Shown in pieces: positions 8,277 through 16,728 of a stretch of DNA of 64,000 bases (position 1 is its first letter; each line of letters begins with the position of its first letter). The position numbers and the translations under genes were made by a program. The DNA is from Paenibacillus sp. JCM 10914 (GTDB lineage: Bacteria > Bacillota > Bacilli > Paenibacillales > Paenibacillaceae), in NCBI RefSeq assembly GCF_001315105.1, contig NZ_BAZR01000001.1, positions 642,563-706,562 of the forward strand, given 5' to 3'. The notes under the pieces were generated by a model. That model ran no database searches and had not been told where the DNA came from. It saw only the letters and a program-made list of their open reading frames with translations.

Positions 8277-8714
8277 ATGAAGTTTAGTGAAGTGGACGAG
8301 CAATCATGGGAAGAGTTAAAACCGTTTTATGACACCTGCCTTATTCCCTATACCGGCTTGACCGGCAAGGAGGCGCCGTGGGAAGCAACGTCGGCTCTGG
8401 AAAGGCTTCGGGATTTTATGGATTTGGCAGAAATTCCGTTTAAGGGAAGATTGGTTACATATCCTGCCGTACAATATGGAAAGACTGAAGATATCAAGCT
8501 TCTGAATGAGGTATGCCGCAACGTTAAAGCAATCGGCTTTGCGCATGTGATTGTGATGACGGCCGATGCTGAACTTGGCGTTGAGGATGTACCGGATAGC
8601 TCGCTCGTGTTGTCCAAAGTTAAGCTTGAAGGATCAACGGATGAAAAGATGTCATCCATCGTCTCGGGTCGGATTAGCGAAATGTGGCAGCAGACGCACG
8701 ACGAGATATTGTGA
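8277..8714 (+). CDS. ypiF: YpiF family protein (DUF2487)
   Basis: 145 aa, starting at the ATG at 8277 (MKFSEVDEQSWEELKPFYD) with AAGGA upstream; an in-frame GTG at 8253 is less likely. The sequence is soluble and alpha/beta. The pattern DTCLIPYTGLTG, then a C-terminal conserved acidic stretch, matches the DUF2487/YpiF family as I know it. Position supports this, because ypiF precedes qcrA in B. subtilis. The biochemical role is not known. Confidence 0.82.
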   Translation: MKFSEVDEQSWEELKPFYDTCLIPYTGLTGKEAPWEATSALERLRDFMDLAEIPFKGRLVTYPAVQYGKTEDIKLLNEVCRNVKAIGFAHVIVMTADAELGVEDVPDSSLVLSKVKLEGSTDEKMSSIVSGRISEMWQQTHDEIL

Positions 8715-8776
8715 CAAAATACCAACAATTTATGAAAGGGCTGTTGGAAGCGAACCCAAATATGGGATTCAAATTC

Positions 8777-8805
8777 TTGACGGTCTTGGGTGCCTAATAT
8801 ATTAT
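8777..8805 (+). promoter_or_regulatory. sigma-A promoter of qcrABC
   Basis: TTGACG (8777-8782) and TATTAT (8800-8805) with a 17-base spacer, each 5 of 6 to consensus. It lies about 80 bases before the qcrA start. Confidence 0.75.
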
Positions 8806-8883
8806 TAGTATGTCCTAGTAAGTCGTGTGATTTTGATCATTGATGACACTTAAGAACGGTTGACAAAGGGGGTTGAACACAGA

Positions 8884-9426
8884 ATGAGCAGCAACCACAA
8901 TGACGAGCATGAAGGATCGCACAATCCACCCCGTCGAAAAGAGATGTCCCGCAGACAATTTCTTACATACACGTTGGGCGGTGCCACAGCTTATATGGCT
9001 GCTGGAGTAGTTTTGCCAATGCTCCGCTTTGCTGTAGATCCGATTCTTCAGAATAAGGAAGAAGGATCTTTCGTAAAGGTCGTGGAAGAAAGTAAAATTA
9101 CGGATGAACCACAGGAATTTCACTTTGAGCTCCAACAGCAGGATGGCTGGTATAACAGTACAGCCACTTTGACGGCGTGGATTCGTAAGAATGATGCTGG
9201 TGAGATTGTAGCGCTATCACCAATTTGTAAGCACTTGGGATGTCTTGTTGGGTGGAATAACAACAAGAATTTCCCGGATGAATACCACTGCCCTTGCCAT
9301 GGTGCGCGTTATACGCCAGACGGCAAGAACTTGTCCGTCGCGCCGAATCCGCTCGACCAGTACGAAAGTAAAATCGAGAATGGCTGGATTTACCTCGGCG
9401 CTATCGTACCAAATACCGTTGTCTAA
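8884..9426 (+). CDS. qcrA: menaquinol:cytochrome c reductase Rieske iron-sulfur subunit
   Basis: 180 aa. After the SRRQF segment (residues 22-26) one membrane anchor runs from about 31 to 55. The Rieske motifs are CKHLGC (C115, H117, C120) and CPCHG (C136, C138, H139). By family knowledge C115/H117/C136/H139 bind the 2Fe-2S cluster and C120-C138 form the disulfide. The complex oxidises menaquinol and reduces cytochrome c in the membrane. The start at 8884 has AAAGGGGG upstream. It is the first gene of a tight three-gene operon. Confidence 0.97.
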   Translation: MSSNHNDEHEGSHNPPRRKEMSRRQFLTYTLGGATAYMAAGVVLPMLRFAVDPILQNKEEGSFVKVVEESKITDEPQEFHFELQQQDGWYNSTATLTAWIRKNDAGEIVALSPICKHLGCLVGWNNNKNFPDEYHCPCHGARYTPDGKNLSVAPNPLDQYESKIENGWIYLGAIVPNTVV

Positions 9427-9444
9427 TAGGAGGCGTAGATTCAG

Positions 9445-10116
9445 ATGTTGAAGAATGTCTACAACTGGATTGATGAACGTCTCGATATCACGCCGATTTG
9501 GAGAGACGTTGCGGACCATGAAGTACCGGAGCACGTTAACCCGGCCCACCATTTCTCCGCATTTGTGTACTGTTTCGGCGGCTTGACGTTTTTTATCACA
9601 GTCATCCAGATTTTGTCGGGGATGTTCCTGACGATGTATTATGTTCCGGATATTATTAACGCATACAACAGTGTTGAATACCTGCAAACACAGGTTGCCT
9701 TCGGACAGATTGTTCGCGGCATGCATCACTGGGGCGCAAGCTTGGTAATCGTTATGATGTTCTTGCATACGATGCGCGTGTTCTTCACGGGTTCTTATAA
9801 AGCACCTCGTGAGATGAACTGGGTAGTTGGTATGCTCATTTTCTTTGTTATGCTGGGTCTTGGCCTTACAGGCTACCTGTTGCCTTGGGATAACAAAGCT
9901 TATTTCGCAACAAAGGTTACACTTGAGATTGCAAACTCTGTACCTTATCTTGGACCGATCATTAAAGAGTTGCTGCAAGGTGGTACTATCGTAGGTGCCG
10001 AAACGCTAACCCGTTTCTTCGCGATTCACGTATTCTTCCTTCCGGCTGTCTTGCTTGCATTGCTCGTTGGACACTTTATCATGATTCGCAGACAAGGTAT
10101 TTCCGGACCACTATAA
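9445..10116 (+). CDS. qcrB: menaquinol:cytochrome c reductase cytochrome b6 subunit
   Basis: 223 aa, four membrane spans, with haem-ligand histidines in HHWGASLVIVMMFLHTMR and FFAIHVFFLPAVLLALLVGH. C43 (FVYCFGG) matches the cysteine that in Bacillus QcrB binds a haem covalently. The split cytochrome b arrangement (b6 here, subunit IV fused to cytochrome c in QcrC) is that of Bacilli. The ribosome site is AGGAGGCG; qcrC starts 21 bases after the stop. Confidence 0.97.
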   Translation: MLKNVYNWIDERLDITPIWRDVADHEVPEHVNPAHHFSAFVYCFGGLTFFITVIQILSGMFLTMYYVPDIINAYNSVEYLQTQVAFGQIVRGMHHWGASLVIVMMFLHTMRVFFTGSYKAPREMNWVVGMLIFFVMLGLGLTGYLLPWDNKAYFATKVTLEIANSVPYLGPIIKELLQGGTIVGAETLTRFFAIHVFFLPAVLLALLVGHFIMIRRQGISGPL

Positions 10117-10137
10117 GAAGAAGGGAGGCGCATATTT

Positions 10138-11025
10138 ATGGCACATGGTCATAAATCTGATGAGAAAGTCGTTTATGTCGGTGACTCGCGCGTGAAAAAA
10201 GGCGGCGGCTGGATTACACCGCCGGACTACACCGCTTATCCCGGTAAATCAGAAGCGTTCATTCCTAACTTCTTGTTGAAGGAATGGATGGTTGGTGTAG
10301 TAGTTCTGGTCGGTTTTCTTGTGCTGACTATTTCGGAACCGGCTCCGCTCGGTTATCCGGCAGATCCAGGGGCTTCGGTTATTCCGATGCCGGACTGGTA
10401 CTTCTTGTTCCTGTATGAGTATTTGAAGCTTCCTTACGCTTCCGGTGATTATGTCGTACTCGGTACGATTGGTGTTTCGGGTGTAGCGTTCGGCGCTTTG
10501 CTCCTGGTTCCATTCCTGGACACGGGGAAAGAGCGGCGTTTCTATAGAAGGCCGATTACTTCCTCCCTGATGATCCTGTCGATTCTTGCGGTTGTATATT
10601 TGACCAATGCCGCTTGGACGCATTATACGCATGAATTGGAAGCAACGGGCCAGAAGCCTGAGCATATCCAGCGTGAAGAAGAAGCGCATGAGAAGCATAT
10701 GGCCGGTCTTCCGACTTCCAATGCGAAGCAGCCGGAAGACAATGTCGTGGCGCTTGTGGATAAGGATAATCCAGCAATGGAGACTTACAAGCTGGCTACA
10801 TGTATCTCTTGTCATGCGGCAGACCTGAAAGGTGCATCCGGTCCTTCGCTTCGCGGAGTGGGAGATACTCACACGAAAGAAGAGATCATGGCAATTATCG
10901 AGAATGGGCAAGGAACAATGCCTGCTATGAAAGATCAGGCTCTTGGTCTCGGTGTTACTGAAGAAGAACTCGACCAACTGGCTGAATGGCTGGCAAGCCA
11001 GAAAGCGGAAGCAGCTGGCGAGTAA
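10138..11025 (+). CDS. qcrC: menaquinol:cytochrome c reductase cytochrome b/c subunit
   Basis: 295 aa fusion. The N-terminal subunit-IV-like part has three membrane spans and the quinol-site motif PDWYF (85-89). The C-terminal part is a cytochrome c domain with haem attachment CISCH (C222-C225-H226) and a likely axial Met in GTMPAMKD. It is about 40 aa longer than B. subtilis QcrC, because of a charged linker near residues 165-210. It completes the bc complex with QcrA and QcrB and is followed by a strong terminator. Confidence 0.96.
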   Translation: MAHGHKSDEKVVYVGDSRVKKGGGWITPPDYTAYPGKSEAFIPNFLLKEWMVGVVVLVGFLVLTISEPAPLGYPADPGASVIPMPDWYFLFLYEYLKLPYASGDYVVLGTIGVSGVAFGALLLVPFLDTGKERRFYRRPITSSLMILSILAVVYLTNAAWTHYTHELEATGQKPEHIQREEEAHEKHMAGLPTSNAKQPEDNVVALVDKDNPAMETYKLATCISCHAADLKGASGPSLRGVGDTHTKEEIMAIIENGQGTMPAMKDQALGLGVTEEELDQLAEWLASQKAEAAGE

Positions 11026-11039
11026 ACATTGAAATTTTA

Positions 11040-11075
11040 AGAACCTGACCGCAAGCCGCGGTCAGGTTCTTTTTG
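11040..11075 (+). terminator. intrinsic terminator after qcrC
   Basis: A 13-bp perfect stem AGAACCTGACCGC / GCGGTCAGGTTCT (11040-11052, 11058-11070), loop AAGCC, then TTTTTG. Confidence 0.92.
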
Positions 11076-11100
11076 AAGTTGGATATGAGGAGGATGGGAG

Positions 11101-11733
11101 TTGTCAATGTCACATCTTTGGAGCCGCGAATTTCTAGGTAAACGATCGATCCTATGGCTGCTGTTCGTCGTTAACATGCTCGGTACGATCTACGGCTATA
11201 TCTGGTACGGCAATCAGATTGTTGATACGATATCGCACGGCTACATATGGCAAGTCATCTTCGTACCGGATAGTCCGACGGCGAGCCTATTCTTCAGCTT
11301 GGCGCTGCTTATGCTGCTCTACCCGCCGAAAAGCCTGGGCGCAGCAATCTTTCAGCAGTTTATTGAAGCGCTGGCTGTCGTCACTTCCGTGAAATACGGT
11401 ATTTGGGCGGTAGCGATTATATTCGCAGGACAAGCTCAAGGCGATATTCTGGTCTGGCAAGACTGGATGCTGATCGTGTCACATACAGCAATGGCAGTTG
11501 AGGCCTTATTGTTCGTACGGTTGTTCCATTATCGCTGGACCGCATTGGCCGGTGCGGTTGCCTGGACACTACTGAATGACACGGTTGATTATACGTATGG
11601 CGTATTCCCATGGCTACCCGGAGTCTTGTATGACCACTTGTCGAAGGTAGAGATGTACACTTACTTGCTCACTTTGTTAAGTGGTCTGGCTGCGTGGATT
11701 GCAATGAAGTACGCGCGAAACAAACGAATATAA
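11101..11733 (+). CDS. ypjA: DUF1405 membrane protein YpjA
   Basis: About 210 aa with six or so membrane spans (for example ILWLLFVVNMLGTIYGYIWY near the N-terminus). The pattern matches the DUF1405/YpjA family, and the gene follows qcrC as in B. subtilis. I take the TTG at 11101 because GAGGAGG ends seven bases before it; the ATG at 11107 (with GGGAG) is an equal alternative. No function is established. Confidence 0.82.
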   Translation: MSMSHLWSREFLGKRSILWLLFVVNMLGTIYGYIWYGNQIVDTISHGYIWQVIFVPDSPTASLFFSLALLMLLYPPKSLGAAIFQQFIEALAVVTSVKYGIWAVAIIFAGQAQGDILVWQDWMLIVSHTAMAVEALLFVRLFHYRWTALAGAVAWTLLNDTVDYTYGVFPWLPGVLYDHLSKVEMYTYLLTLLSGLAAWIAMKYARNKRI

Positions 11734-11753
11734 GGATCTTTATACGGTTCTAC

Positions 11754-11796
11754 GGACATCCCTTCTGCCATAACATAAACGGTAGGAGGGATGTCC
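11754..11796 (+). promoter_or_regulatory. 16-bp hairpin burying the ypjB ribosome binding site
   Basis: Left arm GGACATCCCTTCTGCC (11754-11769) and right arm GGTAGGAGGGATGTCC (11781-11796) pair over all 16 positions, two of them G-U, around an 11-base loop. The right arm contains the GGAGGG ribosome site and ends directly before the ypjB ATG. There is no T tail, so it is not a terminator. In long transcripts from upstream it should block ypjB translation. Confidence 0.75.
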
Positions 11797-12653
11797 ATGT
11801 TTCGAGCCTTATTCAGACGTCTACTGATATTTCAAGCCGTCTTGATATGTGTAGCCGCGGGCAGTTACGAGGAGGTTTGGGCTGATCCCGGGAGTAAAGA
11901 ACCGGAACAGTCACCGGCTGCTTCCATTCAGGCGAAGGCACTTAACCATGAAGCGGAACAATTGTACCGTCATGTTGAGGAAGGAAACGTACAAGCCGTG
12001 CTTGACAACTTGAGGCGGGTGACGGGGATATTCGAATCGGCTTCATTCCAAGGATTGACGGGAGTGGAAGGCATTCATGCTTTGGCGGAGAGCATTATGG
12101 AGATGAAAGAGGCGACGACACGAGCCGTACAAGAGCCGCAGGACTGGATGATATCGGCAGGCAAATTGCGCCTGGCAACCGATAGTCTGATCCGTTCGAA
12201 AGATGCCCTGTGGCTGCAATATTATAAAGTCATACGCGAGGACCTGCAGCTGTTGAGCCAGTATGCGTCTCAACAAGACAAAGCTGGCATGAAGAGAGCA
12301 TATGACAGCCTGGATCAGCACTATGAGCTGATTCGTCCTGCTATCGTAATTCAGCGTAAGCCTGAAGAAGTTAACATGTTGGAATCATGGCTGTCCTATG
12401 CAGGCGGATTGGTGACGTCCGGAGAGATGTCGGCTGTAGAGCGAGTGGTTGCTCAAGGTGAGGAAATGGTGAACACGTTATTCGGCAAGAAGAAGGATGA
12501 GCAGGCGCTAGCTCCACTTGGCGAAGTGAAGGAGCTTGGACATGGCAGATCGTGATTTGTGCATTCATCCTGGCCGCCTTGTCATTCGTTGGTTACCGTA
12601 AATATCGTGGGCAGCTGTACACGTCCAAGCCGTTATTTCCACCAAAGAACTAG
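11797..12653 (+). CDS. ypjB: sporulation protein YpjB, frameshifted near the C-terminus
   Basis: The start is the ATG at 11797, six bases after GGAGGG; the ATG at 11791 touches the ribosome site. An N-terminal signal/anchor is followed by a helical extracytoplasmic domain. As written the frame ends at 12555. Adding one G near 12539 gives ELGTWQIVICAFILAALSF, GYRKYRG and a stop at 12653, which restores the C-terminal membrane span expected of YpjB (285 aa). Order qcrC-ypjA-ypjB matches B. subtilis. The role in sporulation is known only by family name. Confidence 0.82.
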
Positions 12654-12743
12654 TTACAAAGAAACCGTTCTTAACGTAAATGGTTGGGGTTGCACCTCCA
12701 TTTTGCCAGGGATCGGTTTTTTTGCGTCTAAATAGCTTGAGCA

Positions 12744-13613
12744 TCATTCCTCCTTAAATCCTTCTCCATGCACATCATTGACTTCGTTGATAATGATAAA
12801 CGCCCTCGTATCCATGGATTTGGCCAGCCCAATCAGACGCCGAATCTCCTGCCGGGACACAATGCAATAGACCATGTGCTTCGCTTGCTTGGAATATACG
12901 CCGATCACAGGTATCAGGGTTACCCCTCGCTCCATCTCCATCGCGATTCGATCAGCAATCGGTTCAGCCTTATCGCTTATAATCGTGATTGATTTGGCAG
13001 CATACGCGCCCTCTTGGATAAAATCGATCACTTTGGAAGCGATGAAGACAGCGACCAGCGTATACAGGATACGTTCGAGCGGAATGAAGAACAAGGACAT
13101 CGCAATAATGATAATATCCAGCGACAGAATGATTTGGCCCATGCTAAAGCCGAATTTTCGGTTGATGATCCGCGCTATGATATCCGAGCCTCCCGTTGTA
13201 CCTCCGAACCGAAACACGATCCCGAGACCGGCGCCGAGGGTGACTCCAGCGTAAAGCGAGGCGAGAATATAGTCGTGTTCCGTGCGAAACGGGACAATCA
13301 TCCCGCGGTCGATCAGGAATTCGAAGAGCCACAGAAATATGGTCAGGGAGGCGATGCCCAGCCCGGTATAAATCGATTGCCGCTTGCCCAGAATCTTCAT
13401 CCCGACAAGAAACAAAGGAATGTTGATCACGAGTGTAGAGACGGACGGTGAAATGTTGAAGGCGTAATTGAGTAAGACTGTGATGCCGGTAACGCCGCCT
13501 TCCATAAGCTCGTTCGGAATAATAAAATAGAGCAGACCAAAGGCGTAGATGGCACAACCCGCAATAATCGGAATTACCGTTCGAAGTTCTATAAATATCC
13601 GCGATGTTTTCAT
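12744..13613 (-). CDS. YitT family membrane protein (YpjC-like, DUF2179 domain)
   Basis: 289 aa on the opposite strand. Five or six N-terminal membrane spans (GCAIYAFGLLYFIIPNELMEGG, GLGIVFRFGGTTGGSDIIAR) are followed by a soluble C-terminal DUF2179-type domain (about residues 210-289, VTLIPVIGVYSKQAKHMVYCIVS). It takes the place of ypjC between ypjB and ypjD, but inverted relative to its neighbours. Function is unknown. The ribosome site is GAGGTCC upstream of the ATG. Confidence 0.88.
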   Translation of the reverse strand: MKTSRIFIELRTVIPIIAGCAIYAFGLLYFIIPNELMEGGVTGITVLLNYAFNISPSVSTLVINIPLFLVGMKILGKRQSIYTGLGIASLTIFLWLFEFLIDRGMIVPFRTEHDYILASLYAGVTLGAGLGIVFRFGGTTGGSDIIARIINRKFGFSMGQIILSLDIIIIAMSLFFIPLERILYTLVAVFIASKVIDFIQEGAYAAKSITIISDKAEPIADRIAMEMERGVTLIPVIGVYSKQAKHMVYCIVSRQEIRRLIGLAKSMDTRAFIIINEVNDVHGEGFKEE

Positions 13614-13808
13614 GAGGACCTCACATTTCAGTTCGTCGTGCTGACGGTCATTATGGTAATGCTGTCATACCTGGTTAGTATGTGCAGAAGATAGGCGTGT
13701 CATAAAAAATATTTGTTTTCAAAACCGCTTTACGATAACATAGGTTTAAAACAACCACCTGAATTACAAGGCGAGGCTGTTTCAAGCAGTGAAAGGAGTA
13801 TCATCGTT

Positions 13809-14138
13809 GTGGAGAAATCAATGGCTGAGATGCAGCGGGAAGTCGATCGTTACATTTCACAATTCAAAGAAGGGTACTTCAGTCCGTTGTCCATGATGGC
13901 TCGTATGTCTGAGGAAGTGGGAGAGCTGGCCAGAGAGGTCAATCATCAATTTGGCGAGAAGCCGAAGAAGGCGGACGAAGCGGACAACTCCATTGAGATG
14001 GAGCTCGGGGATATATTGTTTATTACGATGTGTTTCGCTAATTCCCTCGGTATCGATCTGGAGGAAGCCCATAATAAAGTGATGCATAAATTCTCGACGC
14101 GTGATGCGGATCGGTGGACCAAAATAAACACCGATTAG
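13809..14138 (+). CDS. ypjD: MazG-type nucleotide pyrophosphohydrolase YpjD
   Basis: 109 aa from a GTG at 13809 (AGGAG ten bases upstream). The sequence MEKSMAEMQREVDRYI, FKEGYFSPLSMMARMSEEVG and MELGDILFITMCFANS carries the MazG metal-binding pattern E-x2-E ... E-x2-D (SEEVGEL and EMELGD). It probably hydrolyses (d)NTPs to monophosphates, as house-cleaning. It directly precedes the dapB cluster as in B. subtilis. Confidence 0.92.
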   Translation: MEKSMAEMQREVDRYISQFKEGYFSPLSMMARMSEEVGELAREVNHQFGEKPKKADEADNSIEMELGDILFITMCFANSLGIDLEEAHNKVMHKFSTRDADRWTKINTD

Positions 14139-14188
14139 GCCGTTGTTACATATGCTGTACCAAACCTGAAATAGGGGAGGGACAGCCA

Positions 14189-14716
14189 GTGAGTACGGAA
14201 ACATATATTCAAAAAGCATATCGGTGCATTCTTCAGAATGATTTCGAAGAAGCTCTACGCTGGTTTGAGCAAGCGCTACAGGCAGATCCCGGGGATGCTG
14301 AAGTACATTACCGCTGTTCTATTACCTATGGAAGAAGTGATCGACTGGAGATGGCGATCTTTCACGCGGAAGAAGCGGTAAGATTACAGCCGGATAAACC
14401 GGAATACAGACTTCATCTCCAGCACATTAAGGCCGCAGAGCTGGTGCGAAATGCTAGGAAAATGGTCGACAGCCGCCAGGATGTCACTCCTTCCGATCTG
14501 TATCAGGCCGTTACTCTTCTGAAATCGGCTGTGAGTATGGATCCGCTTCATGCCCAAGCGTATGTCTGGCTGGCATTAGTATATAGCGAACTGAATGAGC
14601 ACGCGCAGGCGATCTCAACCTTAAAAGAGGTAATCGCCTTGTATCCGCAAGAAAGCGGTCTGCAACAGATCATGGAGGAGCTAAAACAGCGACTGAAATC
14701 ATACATGCAAGATTAG
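14189..14716 (+). CDS. tetratricopeptide repeat protein
   Basis: 175 aa starting at the GTG at 14189 with GGGGAGG upstream. At least three TPR units are visible: AYRCILQNDFEEALRWFEQA, VHYRCSITYGRSDRLEMAIF and a later AYVWLALVYSELNEHAQAIS. There is no signal peptide. It is likely a cytosolic scaffold; the partner is unknown. It sits 29 bases upstream of dapB and is probably co-transcribed. Confidence 0.82.
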   Translation: MSTETYIQKAYRCILQNDFEEALRWFEQALQADPGDAEVHYRCSITYGRSDRLEMAIFHAEEAVRLQPDKPEYRLHLQHIKAAELVRNARKMVDSRQDVTPSDLYQAVTLLKSAVSMDPLHAQAYVWLALVYSELNEHAQAISTLKEVIALYPQESGLQQIMEELKQRLKSYMQD

Positions 14717-14745
14717 TATCGGTCATGGAAAGTGAGGAATTAAAG

Positions 14746-15549
14746 ATGTCAAACGTAATTAAGGTGGCGGTCGTCGGTGCAGGCGGTCGTATGGGCAAAG
14801 AGGTTGTTAAGCTAGTGCTTGGGGATGAAGAGCTGGAGTTGGCTGCTGCCGTCGGGCTGTCGGACGCAGGTAAGGATGCAGGCACGCTGGTGGGTCTGCC
14901 TGCATGCGGCATTACCGTAACGTCGGATTTGGAGATGGCGCTGGTGGAAGGAAAACCAGATGTTATGGTAGACTTCACCACGCCTCAGTTCGCATACAGC
15001 AACACGACTCTCGCCATCAAGCATGGAGTTCGCCCTGTTATGGGCACTACAGGATTTACGCCGGAACAAATCGAAGAGTTGGACAAGCAGTGTACCGAGC
15101 AAAATATCGGCGGTCTGATCGCTCCGAATTTCTCGATTGGCGCAATCCTGATGATGAAATTTGCGGCCCAAGCGGCCAAATATATGCCTCATGTTGAAAT
15201 TATTGAAACGCATGGAGATCAAAAGCTGGACGCTCCGTCCGGTACTTCAATTAAAACAGCAGAAATGATCGCAGCGAATCGTGAAGAAGTTCGGCAAGGC
15301 AATCCGAAAGAAGAAGAGGTTATTGAAGGTGCACGGGGAGGATATTACAACGGCTTTCGAATCCATAGTTTGCGATTGCCAGGCGTATTTGCCCAACAAG
15401 AGGTGATCTTCGGCGGTTACGGGCAGAGTCTCAAGATTCGCCATGATTCATACGAGCGTGCCGCATATATGCCAGGAGTGAAGATGGCCGTGGAGAAAGT
15501 TATGGGGTATACTGGCATGGTCTATGGTTTTGATCATTTTATCGACTAA
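14746..15549 (+). CDS. dapB: 4-hydroxy-tetrahydrodipicolinate reductase
   Basis: 267 aa. NAD(P)H-dependent step of lysine/diaminopimelate synthesis, essential for peptidoglycan and dipicolinate. The Rossmann motif is VGAGGRMGKEV (residues 9-19). The substrate loop THGDQKLDAPSGT has the catalytic His and Lys, but the second His of the common HH pair is Gly. I chose the ATG at 14746 because GTGAGG lies eight bases upstream; an in-frame ATG at 14725 lacks one. mgsA follows. Confidence 0.95.
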   Translation: MSNVIKVAVVGAGGRMGKEVVKLVLGDEELELAAAVGLSDAGKDAGTLVGLPACGITVTSDLEMALVEGKPDVMVDFTTPQFAYSNTTLAIKHGVRPVMGTTGFTPEQIEELDKQCTEQNIGGLIAPNFSIGAILMMKFAAQAAKYMPHVEIIETHGDQKLDAPSGTSIKTAEMIAANREEVRQGNPKEEEVIEGARGGYYNGFRIHSLRLPGVFAQQEVIFGGYGQSLKIRHDSYERAAYMPGVKMAVEKVMGYTGMVYGFDHFID

Positions 15550-15566
15550 CATAGGGGTGAATCACG

Positions 15567-15986
15567 ATGAACATTGCATTTATTGCCCATGATCGAAAAA
15601 AAGAAGAAATAGTCAACTTTGTTATTGCTTACGAGAACGTATTTGCAGGTCATAAGCTGTACTCGACCGGGACGACCGGAACACGAATAATGGAGCAGAC
15701 TTCCCTAAGTATTCACCGTTTTGCGTCGGGTCCCTTGGGTGGCGATCAGCAGATTGGAGCACTTGTAGCGGATAACGAGATGGATCTGATTGTTTTTTTA
15801 AGAGATCCATTGATGGCTCAGCCACATGAACCTGATATTAATGCCTTGCTCCGGCTGTGCGATGTGCAAGGGATTCCATTAGCTACGAACGTTGCAACGG
15901 CAGAAATTCTCGTCAAGGCCCTGGATCGGGGAGATTTTGCATGGCGGGAACTTGTTCATAAGTATAAACCGGGTGTGGATAGCTAA
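15567..15986 (+). CDS. mgsA: methylglyoxal synthase
   Basis: 139 aa, the usual length. It converts dihydroxyacetone phosphate to methylglyoxal, relieving phosphosugar build-up. Typical segments are [10 protein letters not shown] at the start, STGTTGTRI in the phosphate loop, [12 protein letters not shown] and [15 protein letters not shown] with the catalytic acid. The stop overlaps the bshB1 start (TAATG). The order dapB-mgsA-bshB1-bshA-cca-birA is the Bacillus one. Confidence 0.97.
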   Translation: MNIAFIAHDRKKEEIVNFVIAYENVFAGHKLYSTGTTGTRIMEQTSLSIHRFASGPLGGDQQIGALVADNEMDLIVFLRDPLMAQPHEPDINALLRLCDVQGIPLATNVATAEILVKALDRGDFAWRELVHKYKPGVDS

Positions 15987-16696
15987 TGGCCGATCAGAAG
16001 CTGGATATATTGATATTCGGAGCGCATGCGGACGATGCCGAGATCGGTATGGCCGGTACGATAGCCAAGCATGTATCGGCCGGACTAGCGGTAGGGATAT
16101 GCGACCTGACACAAGCGGAAATGTCGTCTAACGGTACCGTTGATAATCGTATGCAGGAAGCGAATCATGCGGCCAAGGTACTGGATCTCACTGTAAGGAC
16201 GAATCTCGGTCTGCCGGATCGTGGATTGTTTGTTACGCCAGAACACGTGGAACGAATAACCGCGGAGATTAGAAAGCATGCGCCTTCGATCGTATTTGCA
16301 CCTTATTGGGAAGATCGCCACCCGGATCATGTGGCTTGCAGTCGCCTCGTGGAAGAAGCGGTCTTCAACGCCAAGTTGCGTCGTTATATGCCGGATACCC
16401 CTTCCATTAAGGTGGACGAGCTTTATTTTTATTTTATCAACGACTTGGGACAAACGGATCTTGTGGTAGATGTGTCCGAACAATACAGCGTGAAGGAGCA
16501 AGCGCTTGCCTGTTACCGTTCCCAGTTTCAAAAAATCGAACAAGATGCCGTCGCTACTCCCCTGACCGAGGGGTATATCGAGCGTGTGCGGGCCAGAGAT
16601 TCATTGCTTGGTGCGCGCAGGCTTATTCCGTATGCAGAAGGATTTGCAACTAAAAGTCCGTATGTTGTTCATCTATTCGGCTCCAGCCAGGCATAA
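15986..16696 (+). CDS. bshB1: bacillithiol biosynthesis deacetylase BshB1
   Basis: 236 aa LmbE-type zinc hydrolase. The zinc motif GAHADDAEIG (near residue 12) and DRHPDHVACS (near 110) are the family hallmarks. It removes the acetyl group from N-acetylglucosaminyl-malate, the second step to bacillithiol. It sits next to bshA, which makes that substrate. The start overlaps the mgsA stop, and no strong ribosome site is visible, so translation is probably coupled. Confidence 0.95.
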   Translation: MADQKLDILIFGAHADDAEIGMAGTIAKHVSAGLAVGICDLTQAEMSSNGTVDNRMQEANHAAKVLDLTVRTNLGLPDRGLFVTPEHVERITAEIRKHAPSIVFAPYWEDRHPDHVACSRLVEEAVFNAKLRRYMPDTPSIKVDELYFYFINDLGQTDLVVDVSEQYSVKEQALACYRSQFQKIEQDAVATPLTEGYIERVRARDSLLGARRLIPYAEGFATKSPYVVHLFGSSQA

Positions 16697-16728
16697 TATA
16701 TAGAGATGTACATAAAGGAGGGCCTGAC

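Noticed and set aside
12565..12747. 60-codon ORF on the - strand overlapping the yitT stop (ATGATG start, AAGGAGG inside yitT)
   Set aside because: Most of it is antisense to the repaired ypjB tail, the C-terminal part is odd in composition, and the ribosome site is too close to the first ATG. It could be real, but the antisense overlap explains it better.
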